Origin: Thermoanaerobacterium sp. RBIITD
Lineage (GTDB): Bacteria > Bacillota > Thermoanaerobacteria > Thermoanaerobacterales > Thermoanaerobacteraceae
Assembly (NCBI RefSeq): GCF_900205865.1
Contig: NZ_LT906662.1
Coordinates: forward strand, 1,426,001 to 1,490,000
Length of the DNA: 64,000 nucleotides
Direction of reading: 5' to 3'
The notes under the pieces were generated by a model. It saw only the letters and a program-made list of their open reading frames with translations, had not been told where the DNA came from and ran no database searches. Position 1 is the stretch's first letter, and every line of letters starts with the position of its first letter. This document shows positions 22,766-30,938 of this stretch, piece after piece. A program made the translations under genes and the position numbers.

Positions 22766-22961
22766 CCTTCAGGGATTGGTGTAATTCCATACCGGCGGTA
22801 TAGCCCGCGAGCCTATGGCTGATCTGGTTAAATTCCAGAGCCGACAGTACAGTCTGGATGAAAGAAGGAGTTAATGAAAACATAGGATTTAATTTATTAT
22901 AATATAGAATTTAATGTTTCAAAGCCCTGAGGTATAAATACTTCAGGGCTTTATTATATTT
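22766..22961 (+). promoter_or_regulatory. Second FMN riboswitch with terminator, upstream of ribBA
   Basis: The aptamer at about 22766-22869 is nearly the same as that before ribD, with a few substitutions (for example ggtatagcccgcga). The terminator aaagccctga / tcagggcttt lies at 22921-22961. The terminator stem uses the same ccctga sequence as the first copy, suggesting duplication of the whole control element. Confidence 0.97.
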
Positions 22962-23004
22962 TTGAAGGTATATTCTTTTATAGAATTAGAAGGAGCTGAT
23001 AAAT

Positions 23005-24195
23005 TTGCTTGATGTGATTGAAGATGTTGTAAATGATATTAAAGATGGTAAAATGGTTATTGTTGTTGATGATGAAAACAGGGAAAATGAGGGCGACTTA
23101 GTCATGGCTGCAGAAAAGGTTACAGGAGAGCACATTAATTTTATGATAAAGTACGGCCGTGGTCTTGTATGTGCTCCAATGACGGAAAAGAGACTTAATG
23201 AGCTTGGAATTTACCAGATGGTTGAAAATAATACTGATCATAAAGAAACTGCTTTTACTGTATCTGTGGATTATAAGGATTGTAAAACAGGGATTTCCGC
23301 ATATGAGAGAGCATTAACCATAAAAATGCTTATTGATGATAATGCTAAACCGGAGGATTTTACAAAGCCTGGACATGTATTTCCATTAAGAGCAAAAGAT
23401 GGCGGTGTATTAAAAAGAGCAGGACATACAGAAGCTGCCTTTGACCTTGCAAAGCTTGCTGGCCTTAAAAGTGCCGGTGTAATATGTGAGATAATAAAAG
23501 ATGATGGTACAATGGCGAGGCTTCCTGACCTTTTAGAGTTTTCTAAGAAATTTAATCTTAAAATAGTATCTATTGCGGACTTAATAGAATACAGAAGGAA
23601 AAACGAAACACTTGTAAAAAGAGTAGCTGAAGCACAGTTACCTACAAAATATGGGGATTTCAAAATAATAGGATATGAAGAAATTCTAACGGGGAAAGAA
23701 CATGTGGCACTTATAAAAGGAGAGTTAACTGAAGAACCTACACTTGTGAGAGTACATTCAGAATGCTTAACAGGCGAAATAATGGGATCTTTAAGATGTG
23801 ATTGTGGTGACCAGCTACATGCCGCACTAACAAAGATTGGACAGGAAGGTGGCGTTCTCCTATACCTAAGACAGGAGGGTAGAGGAATTGGCCTTATAAA
23901 CAAGATAAAAGCATATCACCTTCAAGACGGTGGTCTTGATACTGTAGATGCAAATCTAAAGCTTGGATTTCCGGCGGATATGAGAGAATACGGTATAGGA
24001 GCACAGATCTTAAAAGATTTGGGCTTAAAAAAGCTTAGAATAATGACTAATAATCCTAAAAAATTAGCCGGTATATCAGGTTATGGACTTGAAATAGTAG
24101 AAAGGGTCCCTATAGAGATATGTCCAAATGATCATAATGAAAAATACCTTGAAACAAAAAAGGAAAGGATGGGCCACATCCTTCACGCTGTATGA
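23005..24195 (+). CDS. ribBA: Bifunctional DHBP synthase / GTP cyclohydrolase II
   Basis: 396 residues, the usual fusion length. The N-terminal RibB half makes 3,4-dihydroxy-2-butanone 4-phosphate ([31 protein letters not shown]). The C-terminal RibA half opens GTP ([21 protein letters not shown], with zinc Cys residues, and [10 protein letters not shown]). The start is TTG at 23005 with an aaggagctg site. Follows the second FMN riboswitch and precedes ribH. Confidence 0.96.
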   Translation: MLDVIEDVVNDIKDGKMVIVVDDENRENEGDLVMAAEKVTGEHINFMIKYGRGLVCAPMTEKRLNELGIYQMVENNTDHKETAFTVSVDYKDCKTGISAYERALTIKMLIDDNAKPEDFTKPGHVFPLRAKDGGVLKRAGHTEAAFDLAKLAGLKSAGVICEIIKDDGTMARLPDLLEFSKKFNLKIVSIADLIEYRRKNETLVKRVAEAQLPTKYGDFKIIGYEEILTGKEHVALIKGELTEEPTLVRVHSECLTGEIMGSLRCDCGDQLHAALTKIGQEGGVLLYLRQEGRGIGLINKIKAYHLQDGGLDTVDANLKLGFPADMREYGIGAQILKDLGLKKLRIMTNNPKKLAGISGYGLEIVERVPIEICPNDHNEKYLETKKERMGHILHAV

Positions 24196-24284
24196 AATCC
24201 GGACATGGGACAGTTTTCTTTCTGATTTTGTAAATGGAGACTATGATAATTTTATATATAAATTATTTGTGAGGAGAGATTAAC

Positions 24285-24761
24285 TTGAAAATATATGAAG
24301 GCAAACTCATTGGTGAAGGTTTAAAAATAGGAATAGTTATAAGCAGGTTCAATGAATTCATAACAAATAAGCTTTTAGACGGTGCTCTAGATGCACTTAA
24401 GAGGCATGGTGTAAAAGATGACGATATAGAAATCGCCTGGACTCCCGGTGCATTTGAATTGCCTCTTATAGCGAAAAAAATGGTAATGAAAAAAAAATAT
24501 GACGCCATTATTTCACTTGGTGCAGTAATAAGAGGAGATACGCCACATTTTGATTATGTTGCAAATGAAGTATCAAAGGGAATTGCAAAAGTTTCGATTG
24601 ATTTTGATACACCTGTTATATTTGGCGTACTTACGACAGATACGATTGAACAGGCGATTGTAAGGTCTGGTACAAAAGCTGGTAATAAAGGTTTTGATGC
24701 TGCAGTTTCGGCGATAGAGATGGCAAATTTATTAAAAGAATATAATACTACCGTACTATGA
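24285..24761 (+). CDS. ribH: 6,7-dimethyl-8-ribityllumazine synthase
   Basis: 158 residues. Condenses the RibD product with dihydroxybutanone phosphate. Typical motifs: [47 protein letters not shown] and [15 protein letters not shown] start at 24285 after gaggagaga. The 89-bp gap after ribBA has no gene. Together with ribD, ribE and ribBA it completes the pathway to riboflavin. Confidence 0.96.
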   Translation: MKIYEGKLIGEGLKIGIVISRFNEFITNKLLDGALDALKRHGVKDDDIEIAWTPGAFELPLIAKKMVMKKKYDAIISLGAVIRGDTPHFDYVANEVSKGIAKVSIDFDTPVIFGVLTTDTIEQAIVRSGTKAGNKGFDAAVSAIEMANLLKEYNTTVL

Positions 24762-24813
24762 ACTTTCTATTTGATATGATATTTACAGAATATCAGATGT
24801 AGGTTTTATAAAA

Positions 24814-24944
24814 ATGGATAAAAAGTATGTTACAGTTGTAGGGAGTAATCAAATTTTGGGCCACACATATTTAATGCTGGCCAGATGCTAAAATTAACAA
24901 AAAATGTAAATAATGAATATGATGATGAAAGCAAACAAATTTAA
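24814..24944 (+). pseudogene. Remnant of a HIRAN-like small protein
   Basis: From ATG 24814 the first frame reads MDKKYVTVVGSNQILGHTY. A shift of one base then gives FNAGQMLKLTKNVNNEYDD and a stop at 24942-24944. Joined, the pieces resemble the start of a HIRAN domain (V-T-V-V-G-x-N, then L-x-x-N-x-Y-D-D/x-E). The rest of the domain is missing and a terminator follows. Recognition is by eye from two short stretches, so the family call is tentative; that it is a broken frame is clearer. Confidence 0.5.
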
Positions 24945-24968
24945 ACCTCCTATTAGGAGGTTTTTCAT
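24943..24968. terminator. Terminator between ribH region and ytvI
   Basis: The stem aaacctcc / ggaggttt with loop tatta is followed by T-runs on the plus strand. Being symmetric, it can also end the minus-strand ytvI transcript. Confidence 0.8.
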
Positions 24969-24980
24969 TTTAAATTATTT

Positions 24981-26045
24981 TTATTTCCAAGATGGCACGA
25001 TTCCGGCTTTTTGAAGTGTTTTAAATAAAACCACGAACACGGGCCCCATTATAAGGCCTAAACCGCCAAAAAGCTTTGCACCAATAAACATAGAGAGAAG
25101 CGTTACAAGTGGGTGGAGACCTATGCTTTTTCCTACAATTTTTGGCTCTATGATTTGCCTTACAACTGTTACGAAACCTAAGAGTATTAATAAATATATT
25201 CCTATCATATAGTTTTTAGTAAGTATGTTATATAAAGCCCATGGCACTAGAACTGAACCAGAACCCAAAACAGGTAGTATATCGACGAAACTAACTATCA
25301 AGCCTAATAAAAATGCATAATCAAATCCAATGATAGTCAGGCCTATTGAAACTTCCATAAATGTTATAAACATTATGATTATTTCAGCCCTTAAAAAACC
25401 AATAAGTGTTTGAAATAGTTCGATTTTTATGTAATTTGCGTGTTTAGTCCAGACGGATGGGAATTGTCTTTTAAAAAAATTGATTATCATCCATTTATCC
25501 TTGCTTAAGAAGTATGTTGAAACAATTGTTATAAGCGTCATAAAGAATAAATTTGGTAACTTTGCAGCTAAACTTAAAAGCCATGAAGCTATGTTTTTTG
25601 CAATGATAGATATATTATTCAGAATTGACTGAAGGTTATTCTCAAAAAATGTTGTAATGTTTGGTGGCAATGTAATGTAATATCTTCTGATCCTATCTAT
25701 CGTATCAGGTATAATCAAATCGAAATTTTTTGTATACTTTGGTGCGTATTCTGCAAGCGTATTGAGCTCAAAAATCAGTTGTGTTATCAAAAGTGTAATT
25801 AAAAGGCCTATTATTGCAATCAACATAAATATCAGTAAGATAGAAGAAATTCCTCGCGGTATTCTTAATTTCTTTTCAAAAAATTCGACGGCTGGATCAA
25901 TAAGAATAGCTAAAAATAATGCAATTGCGAAGGGCATCAAAAAAGGAATTAATTTAAATGCCAACAGGTAAAAAGCAATTACTACAACCAAAATAGTTAA
26001 CATGTCCTTTAAATTACTGCCATATTTTGAGATAAATTCTTTCAC
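24981..26045 (-). CDS. ytvI: Sporulation integral membrane protein YtvI / AI-2E family permease
   Basis: 354 residues with about eight hydrophobic segments (two near the N-terminus, a pair around residues 60-85, and a dense set from about 150 to the end). The C-terminal half has the AI-2E family signature region FVDILPVLGSGSVLVPWAL and PKIVGKSIGLHPLVTLLSMF. In spore formers this subgroup is the YtvI sporulation protein. GTG start after aaggaggga. Substrate not established. Confidence 0.75.
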   Translation of the reverse strand: MKEFISKYGSNLKDMLTILVVVIAFYLLAFKLIPFLMPFAIALFLAILIDPAVEFFEKKLRIPRGISSILLIFMLIAIIGLLITLLITQLIFELNTLAEYAPKYTKNFDLIIPDTIDRIRRYYITLPPNITTFFENNLQSILNNISIIAKNIASWLLSLAAKLPNLFFMTLITIVSTYFLSKDKWMIINFFKRQFPSVWTKHANYIKIELFQTLIGFLRAEIIIMFITFMEVSIGLTIIGFDYAFLLGLIVSFVDILPVLGSGSVLVPWALYNILTKNYMIGIYLLILLGFVTVVRQIIEPKIVGKSIGLHPLVTLLSMFIGAKLFGGLGLIMGPVFVVLFKTLQKAGIVPSWK

Positions 26046-26104
26046 CTCGATCCCTCCTTACAATAATTATAATATGACAAAAAGCTTATGTCTACTATTA
26101 ATAA

Positions 26105-26132
26105 ATAAAATCCGGTATTTCCGGATTTTATT
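26105..26132 (-). terminator. Terminator of the small minus-strand gene
   Basis: The stem aaaatccgg / ccggatttt surrounds a short loop and overlaps the stop codon of the 55-residue gene read from 26295. Confidence 0.7.
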
Positions 26133-26295
26133 GGGCGGTTTTTATTTTTATTTCGTATGATTTTTTTGCTATTTCGGACTGTGATATAACACCCTTTTCA
26201 ATTAGAAGCTCAATTAGAGATGTAATTGCAAGTGTGTTTTTATACTCTGTATCTTTTATATTGGCAAGTTCTAAAATATATTTAATTTCGTTCAT
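26128..26295 (-). CDS. Small protein of unknown function (55 aa)
   Basis: A 55-residue minus-strand frame beginning MNEIKYILELANIKDTEY and ending KKSYEIKIKTAQ. Support is a very strong ribosome site (aaggggggt) 7 bases before the ATG and a terminator at its end. The sequence is helical and hydrophilic, with ITSLIELLIEKGVISQSEI in the middle, somewhat like a small helix-turn-helix, but no family was recognised. Divergent from lepB. Confidence 0.7.
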   Translation of the reverse strand: MNEIKYILELANIKDTEYKNTLAITSLIELLIEKGVISQSEIAKKSYEIKIKTAQ

Positions 26296-26404
26296 GCAAT
26301 ACCCCCCTTAACTATTAGATATTTTAATTATTGACATATTTTATTAGAATATACATATTAATATTTATTGGTTTTTAATTTTTGAATTAGTATTTGGTAC
26401 TTCA

Positions 26405-26416
26405 ATGTGATATAAT
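26405..26416 (+). promoter_or_regulatory. Extended -10 promoter of lepB
   Basis: TGA precedes TATAAT (26411-26416), forming an extended -10 (TGN-TATAAT) 33 bp before lepB. No good -35 box lies at the matching distance. Confidence 0.5.
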
Positions 26417-26448
26417 ATTTTTGTATATTTCGATAAGGGGATTGAACA

Positions 26449-26985
26449 ATGAAAAGTAATGCTCGAAAGGAATTAATAAGCTGGATTATAACGATTGGCC
26501 TTGCATTCATTATAGCTTTGTTTATTAGGACTTATATTTTCGAACTTGTAGATGTACCGACTGGTTCGATGCTAAATACGATACAGTTAAATGATAAATT
26601 TATAGAGAACAAATTTATATACAGATTTGAGCCAATTAAAAGAGGAGATATAGTCGTTTTTAGGTATCCTGATGATCCATCAGTAAATTTTGTAAAAAGA
26701 GTAATAGGTATTGGCGGGGATACAATTGAAATAAAGAATGGCATCCTATATAGAAATGGTGTTGCAATAAAGGAACCTTATCTTAAAGAACCCATGGATA
26801 AAAATGGTGTATTTGGCCCATATAAAGTTCCACCAAATCATTATTTTATGATGGGGGACAATAGAAATCAATCACTTGATTCGAGATTTTGGCAGCACAG
26901 ATATGTATCAAAAGACGCAATTCTTGGCAAAATAGTATTTAGAATATGGCCAATAAATAATATAGGTTCTATGGCAGGAAAATAA
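26449..26985 (+). CDS. lepB: Signal peptidase I
   Basis: 178 residues. Cleaves Sec signal peptides at the outer face of the membrane. A single N-terminal membrane segment (WIITIGLAFIIALFI) is followed by the nucleophile Ser in VDVPTGSM and the general base Lys in NFVKRVIGIGGD. Box E is FMMGDNRNQSLDSR. The size matches Gram-positive SipS-like enzymes. A aaggggattga site precedes the ATG. No anomaly seen. Confidence 0.95.
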   Translation: MKSNARKELISWIITIGLAFIIALFIRTYIFELVDVPTGSMLNTIQLNDKFIENKFIYRFEPIKRGDIVVFRYPDDPSVNFVKRVIGIGGDTIEIKNGILYRNGVAIKEPYLKEPMDKNGVFGPYKVPPNHYFMMGDNRNQSLDSRFWQHRYVSKDAILGKIVFRIWPINNIGSMAGK

Positions 26986-26988
26986 TTA

Positions 26989-27017
26989 TTGAAATTATAC
27001 GTTTTGTGTAGTATAAT
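26989..27017 (+). promoter_or_regulatory. Promoter of the serS leader
   Basis: TTGAAA (26989-26994), 17 bp, TATAAT (27012-27017), about 30 bp upstream of the T-box leader. Confidence 0.75.
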
Positions 27018-27043
27018 ACAAAATAAGTAAAAATGAAGCTGTG

Positions 27044-27242
27044 AAGGGCAAATAGTATGTATTATATTAGAAGAGAGCCGGTGGCAGGTGTGAACCGGTA
27101 TAAAATACATATGAATCCGGCCTGGAGCTATGGTTAATAACCAACGGGCGACCGTTAAATCAGTGATGAGGGCGTAAAGCCGAATCAGGGTGGCAACACG
27201 GAATTCCCGTCCCTACTATTTAGGGATGGGATTAATTTTTTC
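27044..27242 (+). promoter_or_regulatory. T-box riboswitch (tRNA-Ser) controlling serS
   Basis: The T-box motif agggtggcaacacgg is at about 27187-27201. The terminator ttcccgtccct / agggatgggat with a T-run ends near 27242. The stem I region includes the agagagccggtggc stretch, and the specifier position reads TCC (27116-27118), a serine codon, in agreement with the downstream gene. Confidence 0.95.
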
Positions 27243-27256
27243 TTGGAGGTGTTATT

Positions 27257-28528
27257 ATGCTTGATATCAAAAGGATTAGAAATAATCCAGAAGAAGTAAA
27301 AAGAGCTATAGAATTAAAAAAAGAAAATTCAAATATCGATGAATTTCTTGAGGTAGACGAAAAAAGAAGAGAGCTTTTAAAAGAATTAGAATCACTCAAA
27401 AATACGAGAAACAAAGAATCGGAAAACATAGCAAAGTTAAAAAGAGAAGGAAAAGATGCAGATGATTTAATAAAAGAAATGAAAGAGATATCTGATAGAA
27501 TCAAAAGCATGGAAAGCGATGTCAAAACATATGACGAAAAGCTTGATGAATTACTTTGGACAATACCAAATATCCCTCACGAGAGTGTGCCAATAGGTGA
27601 TAGTGATGCAGATAATGTCGAAGTGAGAAGGTGGGGTGATGTTAGAAAATTTGATTTTGAGATAAAACCTCATTGGGATTTGGGTGTTGACCTTGGTATT
27701 TTAGATTTTGAGACTGCGTCAAAGGTTACGGGTTCAAGATTTACATTTTATAAAGGTTTAGGTTCAAGACTTGAGAGGTCATTGATTAGCTTTATGATAG
27801 ACCTTCACACCGAAAAACATGGATATACAGAAGTTTTTCCACCATTCATGGTTCACAGAAAGAGCATGTATGGTACAGGGCAGCTTCCAAAATTCGAAGA
27901 AGATGCATTTAAAGTTGCTGGAACAGATTATTTTCTAATTCCTACTGCCGAGGTTCCTGTTACAAATATGTATCGAGAAACTATAATAGATGGCGGAAAA
28001 CTTCCGATTTACCATTGTGCATACAGTGCATGTTTCAGGCAAGAAGCAGGATCTGCCGGTAGAGATACAAGGGGACTCATAAGACAGCATCAGTTTAATA
28101 AAGTTGAGCTTGTGAAATTTACCGAGCCTGACAAATCCTATGATGAGCTTGAAAAAATGGTAAATGATGCTGAGGATGTTTTAAAAACACTTGGGATACC
28201 ATATAGAGTAGTATCAATATGCACAGGAGACCTTGGATTTACAGCAACAAAGAAATATGACCTTGAGGTATGGATGCCAAGCTACGGAAGATATGTTGAG
28301 ATATCATCGTGTAGCAACTGTGAAGATTTCCAGGCGAGAAGGGCAAATATCAAGTATAGACCTGTTGGCGGTGGAAAAGCCCAATATGTTCATACATTGA
28401 ATGGGTCTGGTGTTGCAGTAGGAAGAACATTTGCAGCGATTTTAGAAAATTATCAGCAGGAAGACGGTTCTGTGATCATTCCAGAAGCATTAAGACCGTA
28501 TATGAAATGCGATGTATTGAGGAAATAA
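27257..28528 (+). CDS. serS: Seryl-tRNA synthetase
   Basis: 423 residues, usual length. Class II synthetase with an N-terminal coiled-coil arm (residues about 30-105, [20 protein letters not shown] onward) that holds the long tRNA-Ser variable arm. Catalytic motifs: motif 2 [22 protein letters not shown], shown here in part, and motif 3 [16 protein letters not shown]. The ATG follows ttggaggtg. Two tRNA-Ser genes come immediately downstream, and two more lie at 46.4-46.6 kb. Confidence 0.97.
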   Translation: MLDIKRIRNNPEEVKRAIELKKENSNIDEFLEVDEKRRELLKELESLKNTRNKESENIAKLKREGKDADDLIKEMKEISDRIKSMESDVKTYDEKLDELLWTIPNIPHESVPIGDSDADNVEVRRWGDVRKFDFEIKPHWDLGVDLGILDFETASKVTGSRFTFYKGLGSRLERSLISFMIDLHTEKHGYTEVFPPFMVHRKSMYGTGQLPKFEEDAFKVAGTDYFLIPTAEVPVTNMYRETIIDGGKLPIYHCAYSACFRQEAGSAGRDTRGLIRQHQFNKVELVKFTEPDKSYDELEKMVNDAEDVLKTLGIPYRVVSICTGDLGFTATKKYDLEVWMPSYGRYVEISSCSNCEDFQARRANIKYRPVGGGKAQYVHTLNGSGVAVGRTFAAILENYQQEDGSVIIPEALRPYMKCDVLRK

Positions 28529-28564
28529 GAGGTTAAAATAGAAGTAAATTATCATATAGAATTA

Positions 28565-28593
28565 TTGACAACTGTGCCGGTATATGATATACT
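28565..28593 (+). promoter_or_regulatory. Promoter of tRNA-Ser(UGA)
   Basis: Consensus TTGACA (28565-28570), 17 bp, TATACT (28588-28593), 18 bp before the tRNA start. Confidence 0.85.
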
Positions 28594-28610
28594 TTATATC
28601 GTTCCGGCTT

Positions 28611-28699
28611 GGAGAGGTGTCCGAGGGGTTTAAGGAGCTGGTCTTGAAAACCAGTGTCTCTTCACGGAGCCGTGGGTTCGAATCCCACCCTCTCCGCCA
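28611..28699 (+). tRNA. tRNA-Ser (anticodon UGA)
   Basis: Acceptor ggagagg / cctctcc, anticodon stem ctggt / accag with loop ctTGAaa, a long variable arm, T arm gggttcgaatccc and encoded CCA. Reads UCA and other UCN codons. Confidence 0.97.
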
Positions 28700-28781
28700 T
28701 TAAATTTATATGATATGTGGGCAACATAGATATGATTACTGACGCAGTAATTAGAAGCATATTATAGTTTTGAGCTGACAT

Positions 28782-28875
28782 GGAGAAGTACCCAAGTTGG
28801 TGAAGGGGCGGTCCTGCTAAGACTGTAGGTCGGGGATAACCCGGCGCGAGGGTTCAAGTCCCTCCTTCTCCGCCA
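28782..28875 (+). tRNA. tRNA-Ser (anticodon GCU)
   Basis: Acceptor ggagaag / cttctcc, anticodon loop ctGCTaa, long variable arm (gtcggggataacccggc), T arm gggttcaagtccc and encoded CCA. Reads AGC and AGU. Confidence 0.97.
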
Positions 28876-29010
28876 TACATAATATTTTTTATAAGAAATT
28901 GTACTGAATACAAACGTGTTTTTGAACAATTAAAGAAAACGATCAACATTTAAATATATTTTCATTATAATCTATGAATTAATATAATTTAGAATTAATT
29001 CTTTTAACAT

Positions 29011-29038
29011 AAAAAAGGCGGTTTTCCGCCTTAAAAAA
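29011..29038 (-). terminator. Terminator of the 92-residue minus-strand gene
   Basis: The hairpin aaggcgg ttt tccgcctt is flanked by A-runs and T-runs; the stop codon at 29031 overlaps it. Confidence 0.8.
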
Positions 29039-29309
29039 CATCAGATGGATATGTCCTCTGTTCTGTTTTTGAATTACCAAGATAATGAAGATGTGCTGTT
29101 ATATTTACCATATGTGAGCTATTATTATGATGTATCTTTACATCCGATGGTCTGCCATCATCTTGATGGTAGCTTAAATACATCTCAAGTATTTTCTTTG
29201 CATTATCTTCGTTAAAATCTTCAAATGTATATTCTTTATCAGGCAGTTCAAGTGTTATACTGTGAAGCCCATCTTTGACAGAACGGGTTTCTCTTATGGC
29301 GTTTAGCAT
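29031..29309 (-). CDS. Hypothetical protein (92 aa)
   Basis: 92 residues, MLNAIRETRSVKDGLHSITL to TEQRTYPSDVF, preceded by a good gaggtgat site and followed by a terminator, so probably a real single gene. It is soluble, with no signal peptide or membrane segment. An internal HHNNSSHMVNITAHLHYLG stretch is rich in His. No family was recognised. It lies downstream of the LCP-family gene on the same strand, 36 bp away, and may be co-transcribed with it. Confidence 0.7.
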   Translation of the reverse strand: MLNAIRETRSVKDGLHSITLELPDKEYTFEDFNEDNAKKILEMYLSYHQDDGRPSDVKIHHNNSSHMVNITAHLHYLGNSKTEQRTYPSDVF

Positions 29310-29345
29310 TTTATATCACCTCAATAGGTATTTTCCCAAACAAAT

Positions 29346-30566
29346 TTATTTTTTATCCTCACCTATTACAACTGTAACATCTATATTTGAATTATTATTT
29401 TTATCATTTTCGACATAATTTATAGACAATGCTTTTGCTACTTTATTAGCTTTTTCTGCATCATTTCTTATATAAACTCTTGAATCAGTATAATCAATGC
29501 CACTTATATTGCCTATTTTTATAACGTTAAATCCTAACTTCTTTAATTCATCAGCATACTTTGTAGCAAGGCCTGATATTTTTGTCCCGTTTAATACTTC
29601 GACTTTAATTGCGTTATTTGATATTGAATATGTCATTTGTGATACAGTCTGTGATGCTTCACCATTTGTATATTCTCCAAACATACTTGATGCAATTTCC
29701 ATAGCTTTTTTGGAATCGACGTAATAATAGCTAACATTATCTTGATAACGACCTTCACCAGGTATAATTGCAGTATCTATTTTTTCAGGCTTATTTTTTG
29801 CAAAAGCGATAGCATATTTAGTAATATCTGATAAGGATAAATCAGTCTTTAAATTTCTGCTAAGTGTTACTGCAAGAGAAGGAATCCTTGGAAGTATAGA
29901 TGGTGTTGTTACCTTTTTTATAAAGGCTTTTATAAATTCCTGCTGAGCGTTTATTCGTCCTATATCGCCTTCTGTATAACCGTGTCTGTAGCGCACATAT
30001 TGTAATGCTTTTTCTCCATCTAATACTTGTAATCCCTTTTTTAAATTTATATGGAGAGGAGGCTTAGCAACGGTATCGTCATATTTCATGTTGAATGGTA
30101 CATTTATCTCTACGCCACCAATCGTATCAATTATATCCTTAAAACCTTTATAGCTTAAAATTACGTAATTATCAATCCTTATTCCTAATAAATCCTCTAC
30201 AGATTTTTTTAAACCATCAATTTTTTGCTCAGAGTATGCGGCATTGATTTTTTTCTCTCCTGGATTATTGTAACCAGGCCTGGGATAATAAGTATCGCGT
30301 GGAATCGATAACATTTTAACTTCTTTTTTATTTGAATCAAAGCTTGCAACAAATATAGTATCTGATAGACCATCTGCATCACCGACAAATAAAATGTTTT
30401 TCTTATCTATATTTTCTTCCTTTTCTGTCGGTGTATTTTTATTCTCACTGATGTTTTTTGTGTCATTTGAAACATTCATATTTTTATAAAACATAAGAGT
30501 ACCTGTACCTATAGAAATTACAACGCCAAGAATTATAAAAATAAAAATTTTTAATGTCTTATTCAT
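29346..30566 (-). CDS. LytR-CpsA-Psr (LCP) family cell-wall ligase
   Basis: 406 residues. One N-terminal membrane segment (FIFIILGVVISIGTGTLMF) and an extracellular LCP domain. Motifs are SDTIFVASFDSNKKEVKMLS, IPRDTYYP, and YVRYRHGYTEGDIGRINAQQ with conserved Arg and Asp residues binding the polyprenyl pyrophosphate. The C-terminus carries a LytR_C-type domain (IKVEVLNGTKISGLATKYAD onward). Such enzymes attach teichoic acids or capsule glycans to peptidoglycan. No glycan cluster is adjacent, so its substrate is open. Confidence 0.92.
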   Translation of the reverse strand: MNKTLKIFIFIILGVVISIGTGTLMFYKNMNVSNDTKNISENKNTPTEKEENIDKKNILFVGDADGLSDTIFVASFDSNKKEVKMLSIPRDTYYPRPGYNNPGEKKINAAYSEQKIDGLKKSVEDLLGIRIDNYVILSYKGFKDIIDTIGGVEINVPFNMKYDDTVAKPPLHINLKKGLQVLDGEKALQYVRYRHGYTEGDIGRINAQQEFIKAFIKKVTTPSILPRIPSLAVTLSRNLKTDLSLSDITKYAIAFAKNKPEKIDTAIIPGEGRYQDNVSYYYVDSKKAMEIASSMFGEYTNGEASQTVSQMTYSISNNAIKVEVLNGTKISGLATKYADELKKLGFNVIKIGNISGIDYTDSRVYIRNDAEKANKVAKALSINYVENDKNNNSNIDVTVVIGEDKK

Positions 30567-30727
30567 TTAACCCCACATCCAATCATGATATTTATCTGTT
30601 TATTATTAATATACATGATAGCTATGTTATAATCAATAAATTAAATGTTATAAATTATTAAATATGTATTAGAATATAATATAATTAAGAAGAATTATCA
30701 AAAGAAAACAATTAGGAGAGTGATAAA

Positions 30728-30850
30728 ATGGCAGTGTGGGTATGCTCTAAATGCGGATATGAAAAAGAAAGCCGCTGCAAACCAGGCAAATGTCCTGAGT
30801 GCGGTGCGCCTAAAGAATCTTTTACTAAAAAAGATGCCGAGAAGAAATAA
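30728..30850 (+). CDS. Rubredoxin-like zinc ribbon mini-protein (40 aa)
   Basis: A 40-residue protein, MAVWVCSKCGYEKESRCKPG then KCPECGAPKESF, with the two CxxC knuckles of a rubredoxin or zinc ribbon and the RCKP-type spacing. It has an aggagagtgat site and is followed at once by a terminator, so the small frame is a real gene. Bound metal (Fe or Zn) and partner are unknown. A longer overlapping frame from 30720 is a shadow because it loses the CxxC pattern. Confidence 0.85.
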   Translation: MAVWVCSKCGYEKESRCKPGKCPECGAPKESFTKKDAEKK

Positions 30851-30874
30851 AGGGGCTTATCCCCTTTATTTTGT
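30850..30874 (+). terminator. Terminator of the rubredoxin-like gene
   Basis: The stem aaagggg / cccctttt-like (aaaggggcttatcccctt) with a T-rich tail begins at the stop codon. Confidence 0.8.
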
Positions 30875-30938
30875 TGTCATATATATTATAAATATATTAT
30901 AATATTATTTGAAATATATTTATCGGATGGTGATAATT

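Noticed and set aside
30720-30902. A 60-codon frame beginning MIKWQCGYALN
   Set aside because: It overlaps the 40-residue CxxC protein in another frame, lacks a proper site and destroys the metal motif.
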